A stretch of DNA of 5,837 nt from Vulcanimicrobiota bacterium (GCA_019245995.1 JAFAQW010000037.1:1-5837); one strand, 5' to 3'; positions 1-5,836 are shown, counted from the stretch's first letter. Notes: a model not told the origin generated them from the sequence alone. Translations and numbers: made by a program.

Positions 1-2
1 TC

Positions 3-1346
3 CTACCGGCACCGCTGCGTGCGACGATACAAGACGATTGGGCCTTGGCGAAGGGCGACGCCGTATCGACCGTTTCTCACCAGCTCGCGCAGTGCCGCGC
101 CGTACTCTTGGAGCCGCGGCGAATCGGGAAAGTCGCGATCCACTAAAACATAACACGCCGCCTCGGGGATCTGCGGCGATTCCGGGAGCAGCGTCGCCCG
201 CGAGTCGCGCAGCGCCAAATGCGTGTAGGCCTCTTCCTGCGTGGCGACATCCTGGCCGGCAGGAAGTCGCGCGAGGAAACGGTCGAGGTTCACGTCGCGC
301 GGCTGGACCGCGCGCAGATTCAGCGCCGGATGCAGCGGATTCGCGACGACGAACTCGGCGCAGCACAACACGACGCACGCAACGATGGCGCGCCGCGCGC
401 GCCGCGGCTCCAACGCCGGCATCGCGCAAGCGTAGGCGACGAGCACGTAGCCGATCCACGCGCCCGCGTAGTGCGTGCCGAGCGTAAACGTCGTGGGCAA
501 CCGCGAGAACAAAACCTCGCACAACGGCGCGAGCGCCAGCCAAAAGTACCTCGACCGCAACGGCAGAAAAATCAGCGGCGTCAATACGAGCAAGAGAAAT
601 CCAAGGCGCGCGCCGACGGCACCGAAAAGATCGCGCGCGTCGGCGGCCCGCCAGGCGTAAAAGCGCTCGGGCTGCCAACCCCCGTTCGTCGCTGCGGCGG
701 CATGCGGCGCAATGACGGCGAAAAACAGCACGATCACCGCTGCGGAAAGGATCGCGATCGTGCCCGCGATGCGCCCGCGTGGCGTGCCGCGGAAGTGCCA
801 CGCGCCGAGCAATCCCCCCACCGTTAAAAATGCCGCCTGATCTTCTTTAATGGTGAGAACGACGCACGCGGCGAGCAACGTCCAGCCGGCGCGTCCGGCG
901 TCGAACGCGTACAGCAGCCACGCGACGGCGGCGGGCGCGAAACCGTTCTCGTGAAAGTCACCAAAAATCAGGCCCGCCAGGGGCGGATAGAGCCACGCAA
1001 CCAGCGCGGTGCCTCGCGCCACTGTGATGCTGTTGCTATGCCTCAGTGCGAGCGCGTAGAGCGGCGGTGCCACGAGCGCGCCGGCTACTGCTTGCAGCGC
1101 GATCAACGCGATCGAGGAGCGAGCCGCCGTCATGACCGCTCCAACGGCGTACAGTATCGGGGAGAAGTGAAACGCCCAGTGGCTGCCCTCGATGGGGTTG
1201 CAGAAACAACCGAACGCGCTGGCCGCCGTCTGGGCAAAGATGCCGAAGTCGACGAGGTTGCGATGCACCAAGTACTTCAGCGCGCCGAGGCCCGTGAACA
1301 GCGCCGCATACGCGAGGCATCCGACCCATAGAGCCCTATCTCGCAC
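3..1346 (-). CDS. DUF2079-type polytopic membrane protein
   Basis: Predicted integral membrane protein of 447 residues. Function is unproven. I recall the DUF2079 family as being grouped with GT-C-fold glycosyltransferase-like membrane proteins, so a role in transferring a lipid-linked sugar is possible but inferred. Visible family hallmarks are DFGIF (residues 33-37) after the first membrane segment, SHWAFHFSP (55-63), FGDFHENGF (128-136) and IKEDQAAF (166-173). About ten hydrophobic segments lie between residues 5 and 336, and a soluble C-terminal part of about 110 residues follows. The GTG start is chosen because it overlaps the prfB stop by one base (TAGTG), the alignment-like region begins directly after it, and no better in-frame start lies nearby. 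No convincing ribosome-binding site precedes it, so translation probably depends on ribosomes ending prfB. The stop TAG is at 3-5, so the gene is complete. The frame stays open upstream to 2000, but that part is a shadow of prfB. Confidence 0.88.
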   Translation of the reverse strand: MRDRALWVGCLAYAALFTGLGALKYLVHRNLVDFGIFAQTAASAFGCFCNPIEGSHWAFHFSPILYAVGAVMTAARSSIALIALQAVAGALVAPPLYALALRHSNSITVARGTALVAWLYPPLAGLIFGDFHENGFAPAAVAWLLYAFDAGRAGWTLLAACVVLTIKEDQAAFLTVGGLLGAWHFRGTPRGRIAGTIAILSAAVIVLFFAVIAPHAAAATNGGWQPERFYAWRAADARDLFGAVGARLGFLLLVLTPLIFLPLRSRYFWLALAPLCEVLFSRLPTTFTLGTHYAGAWIGYVLVAYACAMPALEPRRARRAIVACVVLCCAEFVVANPLHPALNLRAVQPRDVNLDRFLARLPAGQDVATQEEAYTHLALRDSRATLLPESPQIPEAACYVLVDRDFPDSPRLQEYGAALRELVRNGRYGVALRQGPIVLYRRTQRCR

Positions 1347-2450
1347 TACGCCAGCGCGCGCCGCTGCTGTAAATACGGCCAGATAAACGTGTCGATCTGA
1401 CCGTCGAGCACCGCGGAGACGTTGCCCGTCTCGACGCCGGTGCGGTGATCCTTTACCAATTGGTACGGCTGCAACACGTACGAACGAATCTGCGATCCCC
1501 ACTCGTTGGCTTGACGCTCGCCGCGCAGATCGGCCAGCTTGCGATCGCGCTCCTCGGCCGCGCGTGCCACGAGGCGCGCGCGCAGTATTCCGAGCGCCAC
1601 GTCGCGGTTTTGCGCCTGCGAGCGCTCCTGTTGGGATGCGACGACGATGCCCGTGGGAACGTGGACGACGCGAACTGCCGACTCCGTCTTGTTGACGTAC
1701 TGGCCCCCGGCGCCGCCCGACTTGAAGGTCTCGATTCGAAGGTCGTCGGGATTGATGTCGATCTGGGCGCTCTCGACGGCGTCGACCTCCGGAATTACGT
1801 CCACGGCGGCAAACGACGTGTGCCGGCGATGCGCCGCATCGAAGGGAGAGAGCCGCACGAGCCGATGAACGCCGCGTTCGCTCTCCAGCATGCCGTACGC
1901 GTTTCGCCCACGCACGAAAAACGTAATGGACTTCAGACCAGCCTCTTCGGCCGCCGACTCCTCGACGATGCGGGTCGCGAAATCCTTGGATTCCGCCCAA
2001 CGGAGGTACATCCGCGCGAGCATGGCGGTCCAGTCCGCGGCGTCAACGCCCCCCGCGCCCGCAAAAATGCTTAGGATCGCGTTGTGATGGTCGAACTCGC
2101 CGCTGAAGCTCGCGGCCATCTCGAGCTCATCCAAGCCCGTTGCGGCGGCGCCGATGCTCTGCTCAACTTCCCCTTCGGCGGCCGGATCGTCCGCGAATAG
2201 TCCGAGAATTTCGCGCGAGTCGCGCAAGCGCTGGCTGATGCGGTCGATGGCGGCGCACTCATCTCGCAGCTCCGCCAGCTCTTTCATCACGCGTTGGGCG
2301 GGGTCGGCGTCGTTCCAAAACTCAGGGGAACGGGAGCGTTCGTCGAGCTCGGCTATGCGGCGGCGTTTGGCCGCGTCGTCAAAGACGCTCCTTGAGCGCC
2401 TCGAGCCGTTGCTCGAGCCGGGCGATGTTGGTGAGTTGCGTGTCGCTCAT
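1346..2450 (-). CDS. prfB: Peptide chain release factor 2 (RF2), programmed +1 frameshift
   Basis: RF2 recognises UAA and UGA in the ribosomal A site and triggers hydrolysis of the peptidyl-tRNA ester. The first 23 codons from ATG at 2450 end at an in-frame TGA (2381-2379). Skipping T2381 joins them to the main frame and gives a protein of 367 residues, close to the 365 of Escherichia coli RF2. The stop-codon-reading tripeptide SPF is at residues 201-203 in the context VRLSPFDAAHRRHTSF. The catalytic GGQ is at 248-250 in SGGAGGQYVNKTESAVR. The N-terminal third is charged and helical, as in class I release factors. SPF, rather than the PxT of RF1, separates it from prfA. The stop TAG overlaps the GTG of the downstream membrane-protein gene, suggesting an operon. 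A predictor that ignores frameshifting would start at GTG 2290 and lose 53 residues. Expression is expected to be autoregulated by RF2 level through the frameshift site. Confidence 0.97.
2378..2393 (-). promoter_or_regulatory. prfB: prfB programmed +1 frameshift site
   Basis: On the minus strand the sequence reads AAGGAG CGT CTT TGA C. All canonical parts are present: a Shine-Dalgarno-like AAGGAG (2393-2388) three bases before the slippery CTT (2384-2382), the in-frame TGA (2381-2379), and a C after it, which is a poor termination context. The spacing equals that of the Escherichia coli site (AGGGGG TAT CTT TGA C). When RF2 is scarce the ribosome pauses at TGA and slips forward one base, so RF2 limits its own synthesis. 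The mechanism is established knowledge; the match is seen directly. Confidence 0.96.
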
Positions 2451-2547
2451 CTTGGCAGCACCCGATTTTCTCTACGCTGCGGGGTCCCCTTGTCGCGCCA
2501 CGCGTGCGTCGTGATTCGAGCAGCAACTTTTCTCTGGAGGTTTCAGG
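2451..2547. other. Divergent intergenic spacer, prfB / GDPH protein gene
   Basis: This 97-bp spacer must hold the promoters of both divergent genes. I could not pick out a convincing -35/-10 pair in either direction. TTGTCG at 2490-2495 with GATTCG 17 bases later is too weak to call. prfB has no strong ribosome-binding site just before its ATG. Confidence 0.5.
2536..2540 (+). promoter_or_regulatory. Ribosome-binding site GGAGG
   Basis: GGAGG lies seven bases before ATG 2548, which is ideal spacing. It fixes the start of the GDPH protein gene. No N-terminal extension carrying a signal peptide is therefore expected. Confidence 0.85.
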
Positions 2548-3453
2548 ATGTACGTTCAACCCCTCGACGCGCCCGGCGCCGGCGCGCTTTCGGCTCCCAC
2601 GGGCAACGCGCAAGGCAACGGCACGCTGATGGCCGGCGGTATGGCGCCCGCCGCGGGCGACAACGTCACGCGGTTTGTTCCGCCGTGGTTCAATCAAGGC
2701 GCCGGCGGATCGCCGCAAACGTTTTTTACGCCTCTGATGGGTATGCTCCAGCAGCTCATGCAGATGCTCTCGTCGTTGCTGGGCTACGGCTGCAACGGCT
2801 CATCGGGCAACGGCCTCGGTTGCCCGCCGTACGGAAACCAGCAGTACTTCCACAACGCGACGGGCTCCAGCGAAGGCGATCCGCATCTCTCCTTCAAAGG
2901 CGAGCACTGGAATAACATGGGGTCGCAGCCGAACTTGCTGAACTCCAATTCGATTGCCGGCGGGTTTCGCATTTCCACGCAGGCGACGGCGCCTAACGAA
3001 CGGGGCGTCACGTGGAACCGCTCGGCGACGGTCACCTTGAACAATGGCGGAACCACCGTGAGTCTCAACCGCGGCGGGCAACCGGAGATCAGCAGTTTCG
3101 GACGCGACATCTCGATCGCGTGCGGCCAGACCCTTCAACTCGGCGACGGCGAATCGGTCACGCGTCAAGAGAACGGATCCTTACAGATTCTCGCGCGTAA
3201 CTCCGAAGGAGGCTCCATCGAGACCACGCTCTCGGCCAACGGACGCGGGGTGAACGTGGACGTTAGCGCGCACAACGTCGATCTGGGAGGGACGCTCGTC
3301 AACGGCTACGACCGGCGACGCGACGGCGAAGGCGACCGCGATCCGATCCCGGTGGACCCGCCGATCGCGTACGGTCCAGTCGCGACCCCCGTGCAGCCGC
3401 CCATCGTTCCGCCCCTCGACCCGTCGCCGGTGAATCTCTATCCTGGCCTCTAG
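2548..3453 (+). CDS. Unnamed GDPH-motif (VWD-like) beta-rich protein
   Basis: Complete 301-residue protein that I do not recognise by name. Residues 1-55 are Gly/Ala/Pro-rich and disordered-looking. Residues 59-80 form a Met/Leu/Gln-rich hydrophobic helix (MGMLQQLMQMLSSLLGY). A Gly/Asn/Cys-rich linker (82-109) follows. Residues 110-250 start with GDPHLSFKGEHW and continue as alternating, probably beta-rich sequence (RISTQ, ATVTLNNGGTTVSLN), ending in NVDLGGTLVNGYD. Residues 266-301 are proline-rich. GDPH followed by an F-x-G resembles the start of von Willebrand factor D-type domains. I have the impression that proteobacterial hypothetical proteins share the STQ/TAPN/GVTxNxSATV pattern, but this is memory only. 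There is no signal peptide, lipobox or clear membrane anchor. The three cysteines are C82, C92 and C192. The start is set by GGAGG at 2536-2540. It may be exported by a non-Sec route or be cytoplasmic. Its neighbours give no functional clue. Confidence 0.85.
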   Translation: MYVQPLDAPGAGALSAPTGNAQGNGTLMAGGMAPAAGDNVTRFVPPWFNQGAGGSPQTFFTPLMGMLQQLMQMLSSLLGYGCNGSSGNGLGCPPYGNQQYFHNATGSSEGDPHLSFKGEHWNNMGSQPNLLNSNSIAGGFRISTQATAPNERGVTWNRSATVTLNNGGTTVSLNRGGQPEISSFGRDISIACGQTLQLGDGESVTRQENGSLQILARNSEGGSIETTLSANGRGVNVDVSAHNVDLGGTLVNGYDRRRDGEGDRDPIPVDPPIAYGPVATPVQPPIVPPLDPSPVNLYPGL

Positions 3454-3476
3454 AGCTTCAGAAGCAAGCAGCTCCG

Positions 3477-3502
3477 GCGCGCGGTCTTAAAAGACGGCGC
3501 GC
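3477..3502 (+). terminator. GC-rich stem-loop after the GDPH gene
   Basis: Twelve-position stem with one G-G mismatch: 3477-3488 pairs with 3491-3502. The upper part is GGTCTT/AAGAC and the lower part is six G-C pairs. The two-base loop would relax to TTAAAA. It begins 23 bases after the stop codon at 3451-3453. There is no T-run after it, so it is a poor intrinsic terminator. It may act as an mRNA 3' end stabiliser or as part of the leader of the next gene. Confidence 0.4.
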
Positions 3503-3568
3503 TCCTGCATTGTGCAGGGGATACCATCGCGCCGCGGAAGGGCGCACTTTCCCTGCTAGGTATCCTCT
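3502..3568 (+). promoter_or_regulatory. Structured leader with competing hairpins
   Basis: Two mutually exclusive foldings are visible. In the first, 3502-3509 pairs with 3513-3520 around a TTG loop (eight pairs including one G-T). In the second, 3516-3525 (AGGGGATACC) pairs with 3559-3568 (GGTATCCTCT) over ten pairs including one G-T. It encloses an inner GCGCC/GGCGC hairpin (3529-3533 with 3541-3545, loop GCGGAAG). The two foldings share 3516-3520. The structure ends about 13 bases before the ribosome-binding region of the lipoprotein gene. I could not match it to a known riboswitch consensus. Confidence 0.4.
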
Positions 3569-3581
3569 AGCTACTCCTTAC

Positions 3582-3589
3582 GAGAGAGG
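3582..3589 (+). promoter_or_regulatory. Purine-rich ribosome-binding site, ambiguous start
   Basis: GAGAGAGG ends five bases before TTG 3595 and eleven bases before ATG 3601, both in the same frame. TTG has better spacing and ATG is the stronger start codon. The two differ by two residues and do not affect the lipoprotein signal. Confidence 0.65.
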
Positions 3590-3600
3590 TTCACTTGCGT

Positions 3601-4554
3601 ATGTATCAGCGTTCGCGGCTTGCCGGCATTTTAGGGTGCGCGGCAACGCTTGCAATGGTTGGCTGCGCCTCGAGCAGCGGCGTCTCGCCCTTGGGCGGAG
3701 CGACCGCAACGCAGCAAAGCGGATCCATGATTCCCGCGGGACGGGAGTGGATCTATTCCGGTGGCGTGCTCTATCACACTCCCCACTACATGCCCACGCG
3801 TCAAAACGCCAGCAAGGTCCGGCAGACGATTGCCCTGTCGTACGGCGGCGGCGAGGTGCTGGTCGCGCCCAAGGTCTATTTGATCGCCTGGGGCTTCAAG
3901 GCGTACGGCGATCCCAGTAAGGTCAAGAAGTTGCTGCGCCGTTACGACCGTTACATCGGCGGCAGCGGCCACAACAACATCTACACCCAGTACTACATGA
4001 AGTCGGGCGGAAGCACGATCTACATCACCAACCCGTCGAATCAAGACGGCGGCGAGTGGAACGACAACACGACCCCGGTTCCCACCCATCCCACCGACGG
4101 ACAAGTAGCGCAAGAAGCCCTCAACGGAGTGGCGCACTTCGGCTACGATCCCAACGGCTCGTACGTCGTCGCGACGCCGACGCAGCACAGCAGCCAGGGA
4201 TTCGGTTCGGTCTGGTGCGCGTACCACAGCGCCACGACCTACAACGGAAAGTACGTCTCCTATACCAATCTGCCGTACATGCCCGACGCGGGCGCAAACT
4301 GCGGCGCCAACATCATCACGGCGCCGCCGGATGAGAGCGGCACCGACGAGGGCGTGACGATCGTCGAAGGCCACGAGCTCGGTGAGTCCATCACCGACCC
4401 GGTGCCGTTCAGCGGCTGGAACAGCAGCTACGGCGAGATCGGCGACCTCTGCGCCTGGATCAACATTCAGAACGACGCGTTCGGCCCGAAGTCATACACC
4501 TCGCAGCCGATGTGGAGCAATGCCAGCTCCTCGTGCGTCCACACGTATCCCTAA
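3601..4554 (+). CDS. Secreted lipoprotein, Exordium-like / zincin-like (HELGE)
   Basis: Protein of 317 residues from ATG 3601 (319 from TTG 3595). The N-terminus has R4 and R6, a hydrophobic stretch 7-20 and lipobox MVGC with Cys22, so it is probably exported and lipid-anchored outside the cytoplasmic membrane. Residues 23-75 are a Ser/Gly/Ala-rich linker. The folded part starts at about 76 with a beta-strand VLVAPKVYLIAWG (86-98). The key motif is VTIVEGHELGESITDP (252-267), with H258, E259 and E262 in an HExxE arrangement, followed by GEIGDLCAW (278-286). Bacterial relatives of the plant phosphate-induced/Exordium family (Phi_1) carry similar HELxEaxTDP and GEIGDLC motifs, as I recall them. 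HExxE plus a nearby acidic residue suggests a metal site, but peptidase activity is unproven. C206, C234, C284 and C312 could form two disulfides. A strong terminator follows, and a possible regulated leader precedes it, so it is likely a single-gene transcript. Confidence 0.9.
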   Translation: MYQRSRLAGILGCAATLAMVGCASSSGVSPLGGATATQQSGSMIPAGREWIYSGGVLYHTPHYMPTRQNASKVRQTIALSYGGGEVLVAPKVYLIAWGFKAYGDPSKVKKLLRRYDRYIGGSGHNNIYTQYYMKSGGSTIYITNPSNQDGGEWNDNTTPVPTHPTDGQVAQEALNGVAHFGYDPNGSYVVATPTQHSSQGFGSVWCAYHSATTYNGKYVSYTNLPYMPDAGANCGANIITAPPDESGTDEGVTIVEGHELGESITDPVPFSGWNSSYGEIGDLCAWINIQNDAFGPKSYTSQPMWSNASSSCVHTYP

Positions 4555-4562
4555 AGGCACAT

Positions 4563-4585
4563 TAAAAACCCCGGCCTAGCCGAGG
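4563..4585 (-). terminator. Minus-strand stem-loop with T-run
   Basis: On the minus strand CCTCGGC and GCCGGGG (4585-4579 and 4575-4569, one mismatch, loop TAG) form a stem followed by TTTTT (4568-4564). It would stop transcription coming leftward through the small membrane-protein gene, for example read-through from the phosphoesterase gene. It is a short stem, so the call is tentative. Confidence 0.45.
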
Positions 4586-4595
4586 AAAACACGCG

Positions 4596-4627
4596 AAGGG
4601 CCGCTCGTTGATCGGGCGGCCCTTTTT
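4596..4627 (+). terminator. Intrinsic terminator of the lipoprotein gene
   Basis: AAGGGCCGC (4596-4604) pairs perfectly with GCGGCCCTT (4616-4624). The stem can extend inward by three pairs to a five-base TTGAT loop, and a T-run (4623-4627) follows. It starts 41 bases after the lipoprotein stop codon. This is a strong Rho-independent terminator and separates the lipoprotein gene from the small gene downstream. Confidence 0.9.
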
Positions 4628-4643
4628 CGCGCGGGATTCGCAA

Positions 4644-4668
4644 GGGCCAAATTGGGGAATATTGGCCC
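4644..4668 (+). repeat. Inverted repeat before the small membrane-protein gene
   Basis: GGGCCAA (4644-4650) and TTGGCCC (4662-4668) are perfect inverted 7-mers separated by 11 bases, ending two bases before the GGAGG ribosome-binding site. The 18-bp centre-to-centre spacing would fit a dimeric DNA-binding repressor. As RNA it would be a hairpin next to the ribosome-binding site. Confidence 0.5.
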
Positions 4669-4670
4669 CC

Positions 4671-4675
4671 GGAGG
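4671..4675 (+). promoter_or_regulatory. Ribosome-binding site GGAGG
   Basis: GGAGG lies ten bases before ATG 4686 and sets the start of the small membrane-protein gene. An upstream in-frame TTG (4608) falls in the loop of the intrinsic terminator and is rejected as a start. Confidence 0.75.
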
Positions 4676-4685
4676 TACCAATCGC

Positions 4686-4937
4686 ATGCAAGACGATCGA
4701 ACCGTCATAGTTGATAGAGATAATGCCGCTAGCCCCGTCGCGTGGATCGTCGGCCTCGTCATCGTCGTGGCGGCCATTCTCTTCGTGCTCTTCTACTGGC
4801 ATCCGTGGAACACGACCTCGACAACGAATAGCACCACCACGATCACGCAGCCCGGAGGACAGGCCGGGAGCGGAACCGGCTCGGGAGGCACGAGCAGCAG
4901 CACCACAAACTCGTCGTCGAATACCTCGCCTCACTAA
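4686..4937 (+). CDS. Small single-pass membrane protein, Ser/Thr-rich tail
   Basis: Protein of 83 residues that I do not recognise. Residues 1-16 are a short charged, largely acidic N-terminus (DDRTVIVDRD). Residues 18-38 are one strongly hydrophobic segment (VAWIVGLVIVVAAILFVLFY). Residues 39-83 are low complexity and dominated by Thr, Ser, Asn and Gly, without cysteine. The absence of a cleavage site suggests a signal anchor with the tail outside the membrane, but the charge balance does not settle the topology. It stands alone between a terminator and a convergent gene, with its own GGAGG site and an inverted repeat upstream. The clean hydrophobic-then-tail design and good ribosome-binding site favour a real gene. 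Function is unknown. Confidence 0.72.
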   Translation: MQDDRTVIVDRDNAASPVAWIVGLVIVVAAILFVLFYWHPWNTTSTTNSTTTITQPGGQAGSGTGSGGTSSSTTNSSSNTSPH

Positions 4938-5029
4938 GACGTTTCCGGCGCGCTCGATTCTGTTCGGCCTCGCCATCGTGCGGGTCGCAGTAACGAGCGC
5001 GCCCGGAGATCGCTCGGTCACCGGGGTAG
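4938..5029. other. Convergent intergenic spacer
   Basis: This spacer lies between the small membrane-protein gene (plus) and the end of the phosphoesterase gene (minus). It holds the nested inverted repeats described separately and no credible open reading frame or T-rich terminator. Confidence 0.6.
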
Positions 5030-5037
5030 TTACTGCG
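4986..5037. repeat. Nested inverted repeat at convergent gene ends
   Basis: CGCAGTAAC (4986-4994) and GTTACTGCG (5029-5037) are perfect inverted 9-mers. Inside them CCCGG (5002-5006) can pair with CCGGG (5021-5025), or alternatively GAGCG (4995-4999) with CGCTC (5011-5015). The right arm covers the TAA stop of the phosphoesterase gene. There is no T-run on either strand. It could form a 3'-end stem-loop for transcripts of either strand. Confidence 0.5.
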
Positions 5038-5836
5038 TGTCGACGGGCTCGTTCGACGGCGTTTCGGTCAGAAACGACGACGTCGGGTATTTTGCCTTGA
5101 TGGGGACGAACGGACGCGGCCCCTTCGTGAAGTCGAAGACGTTGTCCATGCCGCCGGCTCGAACGTCGGTGTAGCCGTCTTTCTCTGGACCGAGCGGCGG
5201 AAGGTCGAAGGCCTGCTCGATGAGGTTCAGTATTGTTCCGAACTCGTAGCGCAGATGCGACACGTAGCCCTTGCGCGCATACGGTGAGATGATGAGGCAC
5301 GGAACGCGAATGCCCAGGCCGCGAAAGTCGAGCTGTCGTGGCGGCGCATCGTCGTACCAGCCGCCCCAGTCGTCCCACACGACGACGATCGCGCTGGTCT
5401 TCCAGTACGCGCTCTCGCCGATCGCGTTGACGACCGAGGTCACCCAGGATGGCCCACGATCGCTGAAATACGCCGGATGGTCGGAATCCTTCGCGCTCGG
5501 CGTCACCCACGAAACCGATGCGAGCTTGCCTTCAGCGGGATCTTTTAAGATGCGCGTCTGCGGCGCGATGATGCTGCGGTTCCAGTCAGGACCGTAGCGG
5601 ACCGATTCGATCTCTTCGAAAGGCTCCCACATGCCTGCGTCGAGCTTGTGCGTGGCGTAGATCTTCCAACTGACCTTCTTCGCGTCGAGCGTCGTCGCGA
5701 TCGTGTTGAACTGATCGAAACACGGAAACGGACCGTCGAAGGTCGGCTTCCGGGGAAGGCCGATCACGGCGCTGCGCGTACCGGGCGGCGCGTCGCAGTC
5801 GTCCGGCTCCGCCGATGGGAAATCGACTTCGGCCTT
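5030..5836 (-). CDS. Phosphoesterase family protein (PLC/acid phosphatase type), C-terminal part
   Basis: The last 268 residues of a protein whose beginning lies beyond the right edge; the frame is still open at 5836. The family hydrolyses phosphate mono- or diesters outside the cytoplasmic membrane and includes phospholipase C and acid phosphatase AcpA. Visible family landmarks, numbered from the window edge, are TFDGPFPCFDQF (32-43), KKVSWKIYA (53-61), ASVSWVTPS (106-114), DSDHP (117-121), GPSWVTSVVNAIGES (128-142), the metal-site block VVVWDDWGGWYDD (151-163) and GLGIRVPCLIISPYARKGYVSH (173-194), followed by EFGTILNLIEQAF (198-210). The aspartate pair D155-D156 matches the metal-ligand pair of the family. 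Many relatives have His after WYD; here it is Asp163. The N-terminal EN metal ligands, catalytic residue and any signal peptide are outside the window. TAA is at 5032-5030. An internal GTG at 5767 is not the start, because family sequence continues upstream of it. Confidence 0.93.
   Translation of the reverse strand, partial: KAEVDFPSAEPDDCDAPPGTRSAVIGLPRKPTFDGPFPCFDQFNTIATTLDAKKVSWKIYATHKLDAGMWEPFEEIESVRYGPDWNRSIIAPQTRILKDPAEGKLASVSWVTPSAKDSDHPAYFSDRGPSWVTSVVNAIGESAYWKTSAIVVVWDDWGGWYDDAPPRQLDFRGLGIRVPCLIISPYARKGYVSHLRYEFGTILNLIEQAFDLPPLGPEKDGYTDVRAGGMDNVFDFTKGPRPFVPIKAKYPTSSFLTETPSNEPVDTQ

Noticed and set aside
1347..2000. Upstream in-frame extension of the DUF2079 protein to 665 residues
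   Set aside because: The extension is Arg/Gly/Ser-rich with no domain sense and lies wholly inside prfB in another frame. The GTG at 1346 precedes the first membrane segment.
2490..2518. Possible sigma-70-like promoter TTGTCG-N17-GATTCG
   Set aside because: The -10 match is too weak to support in GC-rich DNA, and no transcription start evidence is available.
2154..2915. Plus-strand open frame of 253 codons spanning the divergent spacer
   Set aside because: It is antisense to prfB and then out of frame with the GDPH gene. Ser/Arg-rich shadow with no recognisable domain.
3502..3568. Assignment of the leader to glycine, c-di-GMP or c-di-AMP riboswitch classes
   Set aside because: I compared it with remembered consensus cores and the conserved strings are not there. 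Only the pairing pattern is supported.
3631..4374. Long minus-strand open frame (247 codons) opposite the lipoprotein gene
   Set aside because: Its product is rich in Arg/Val/Ala with repeated RRR and GAAV strings, typical of the antisense of GC-rich coding DNA. The plus strand has a clear lipobox protein.
4608..4685. TTG start giving a longer 109-residue small membrane protein
   Set aside because: The TTG lies in the terminator loop and has no ribosome-binding site, while ATG 4686 has GGAGG.
4551..5510. Minus-strand open frame of 319 codons through the small gene and phosphoesterase end
   Set aside because: It overlaps the phosphoesterase in another frame, crosses the terminators, and encodes low-quality Arg-rich sequence.
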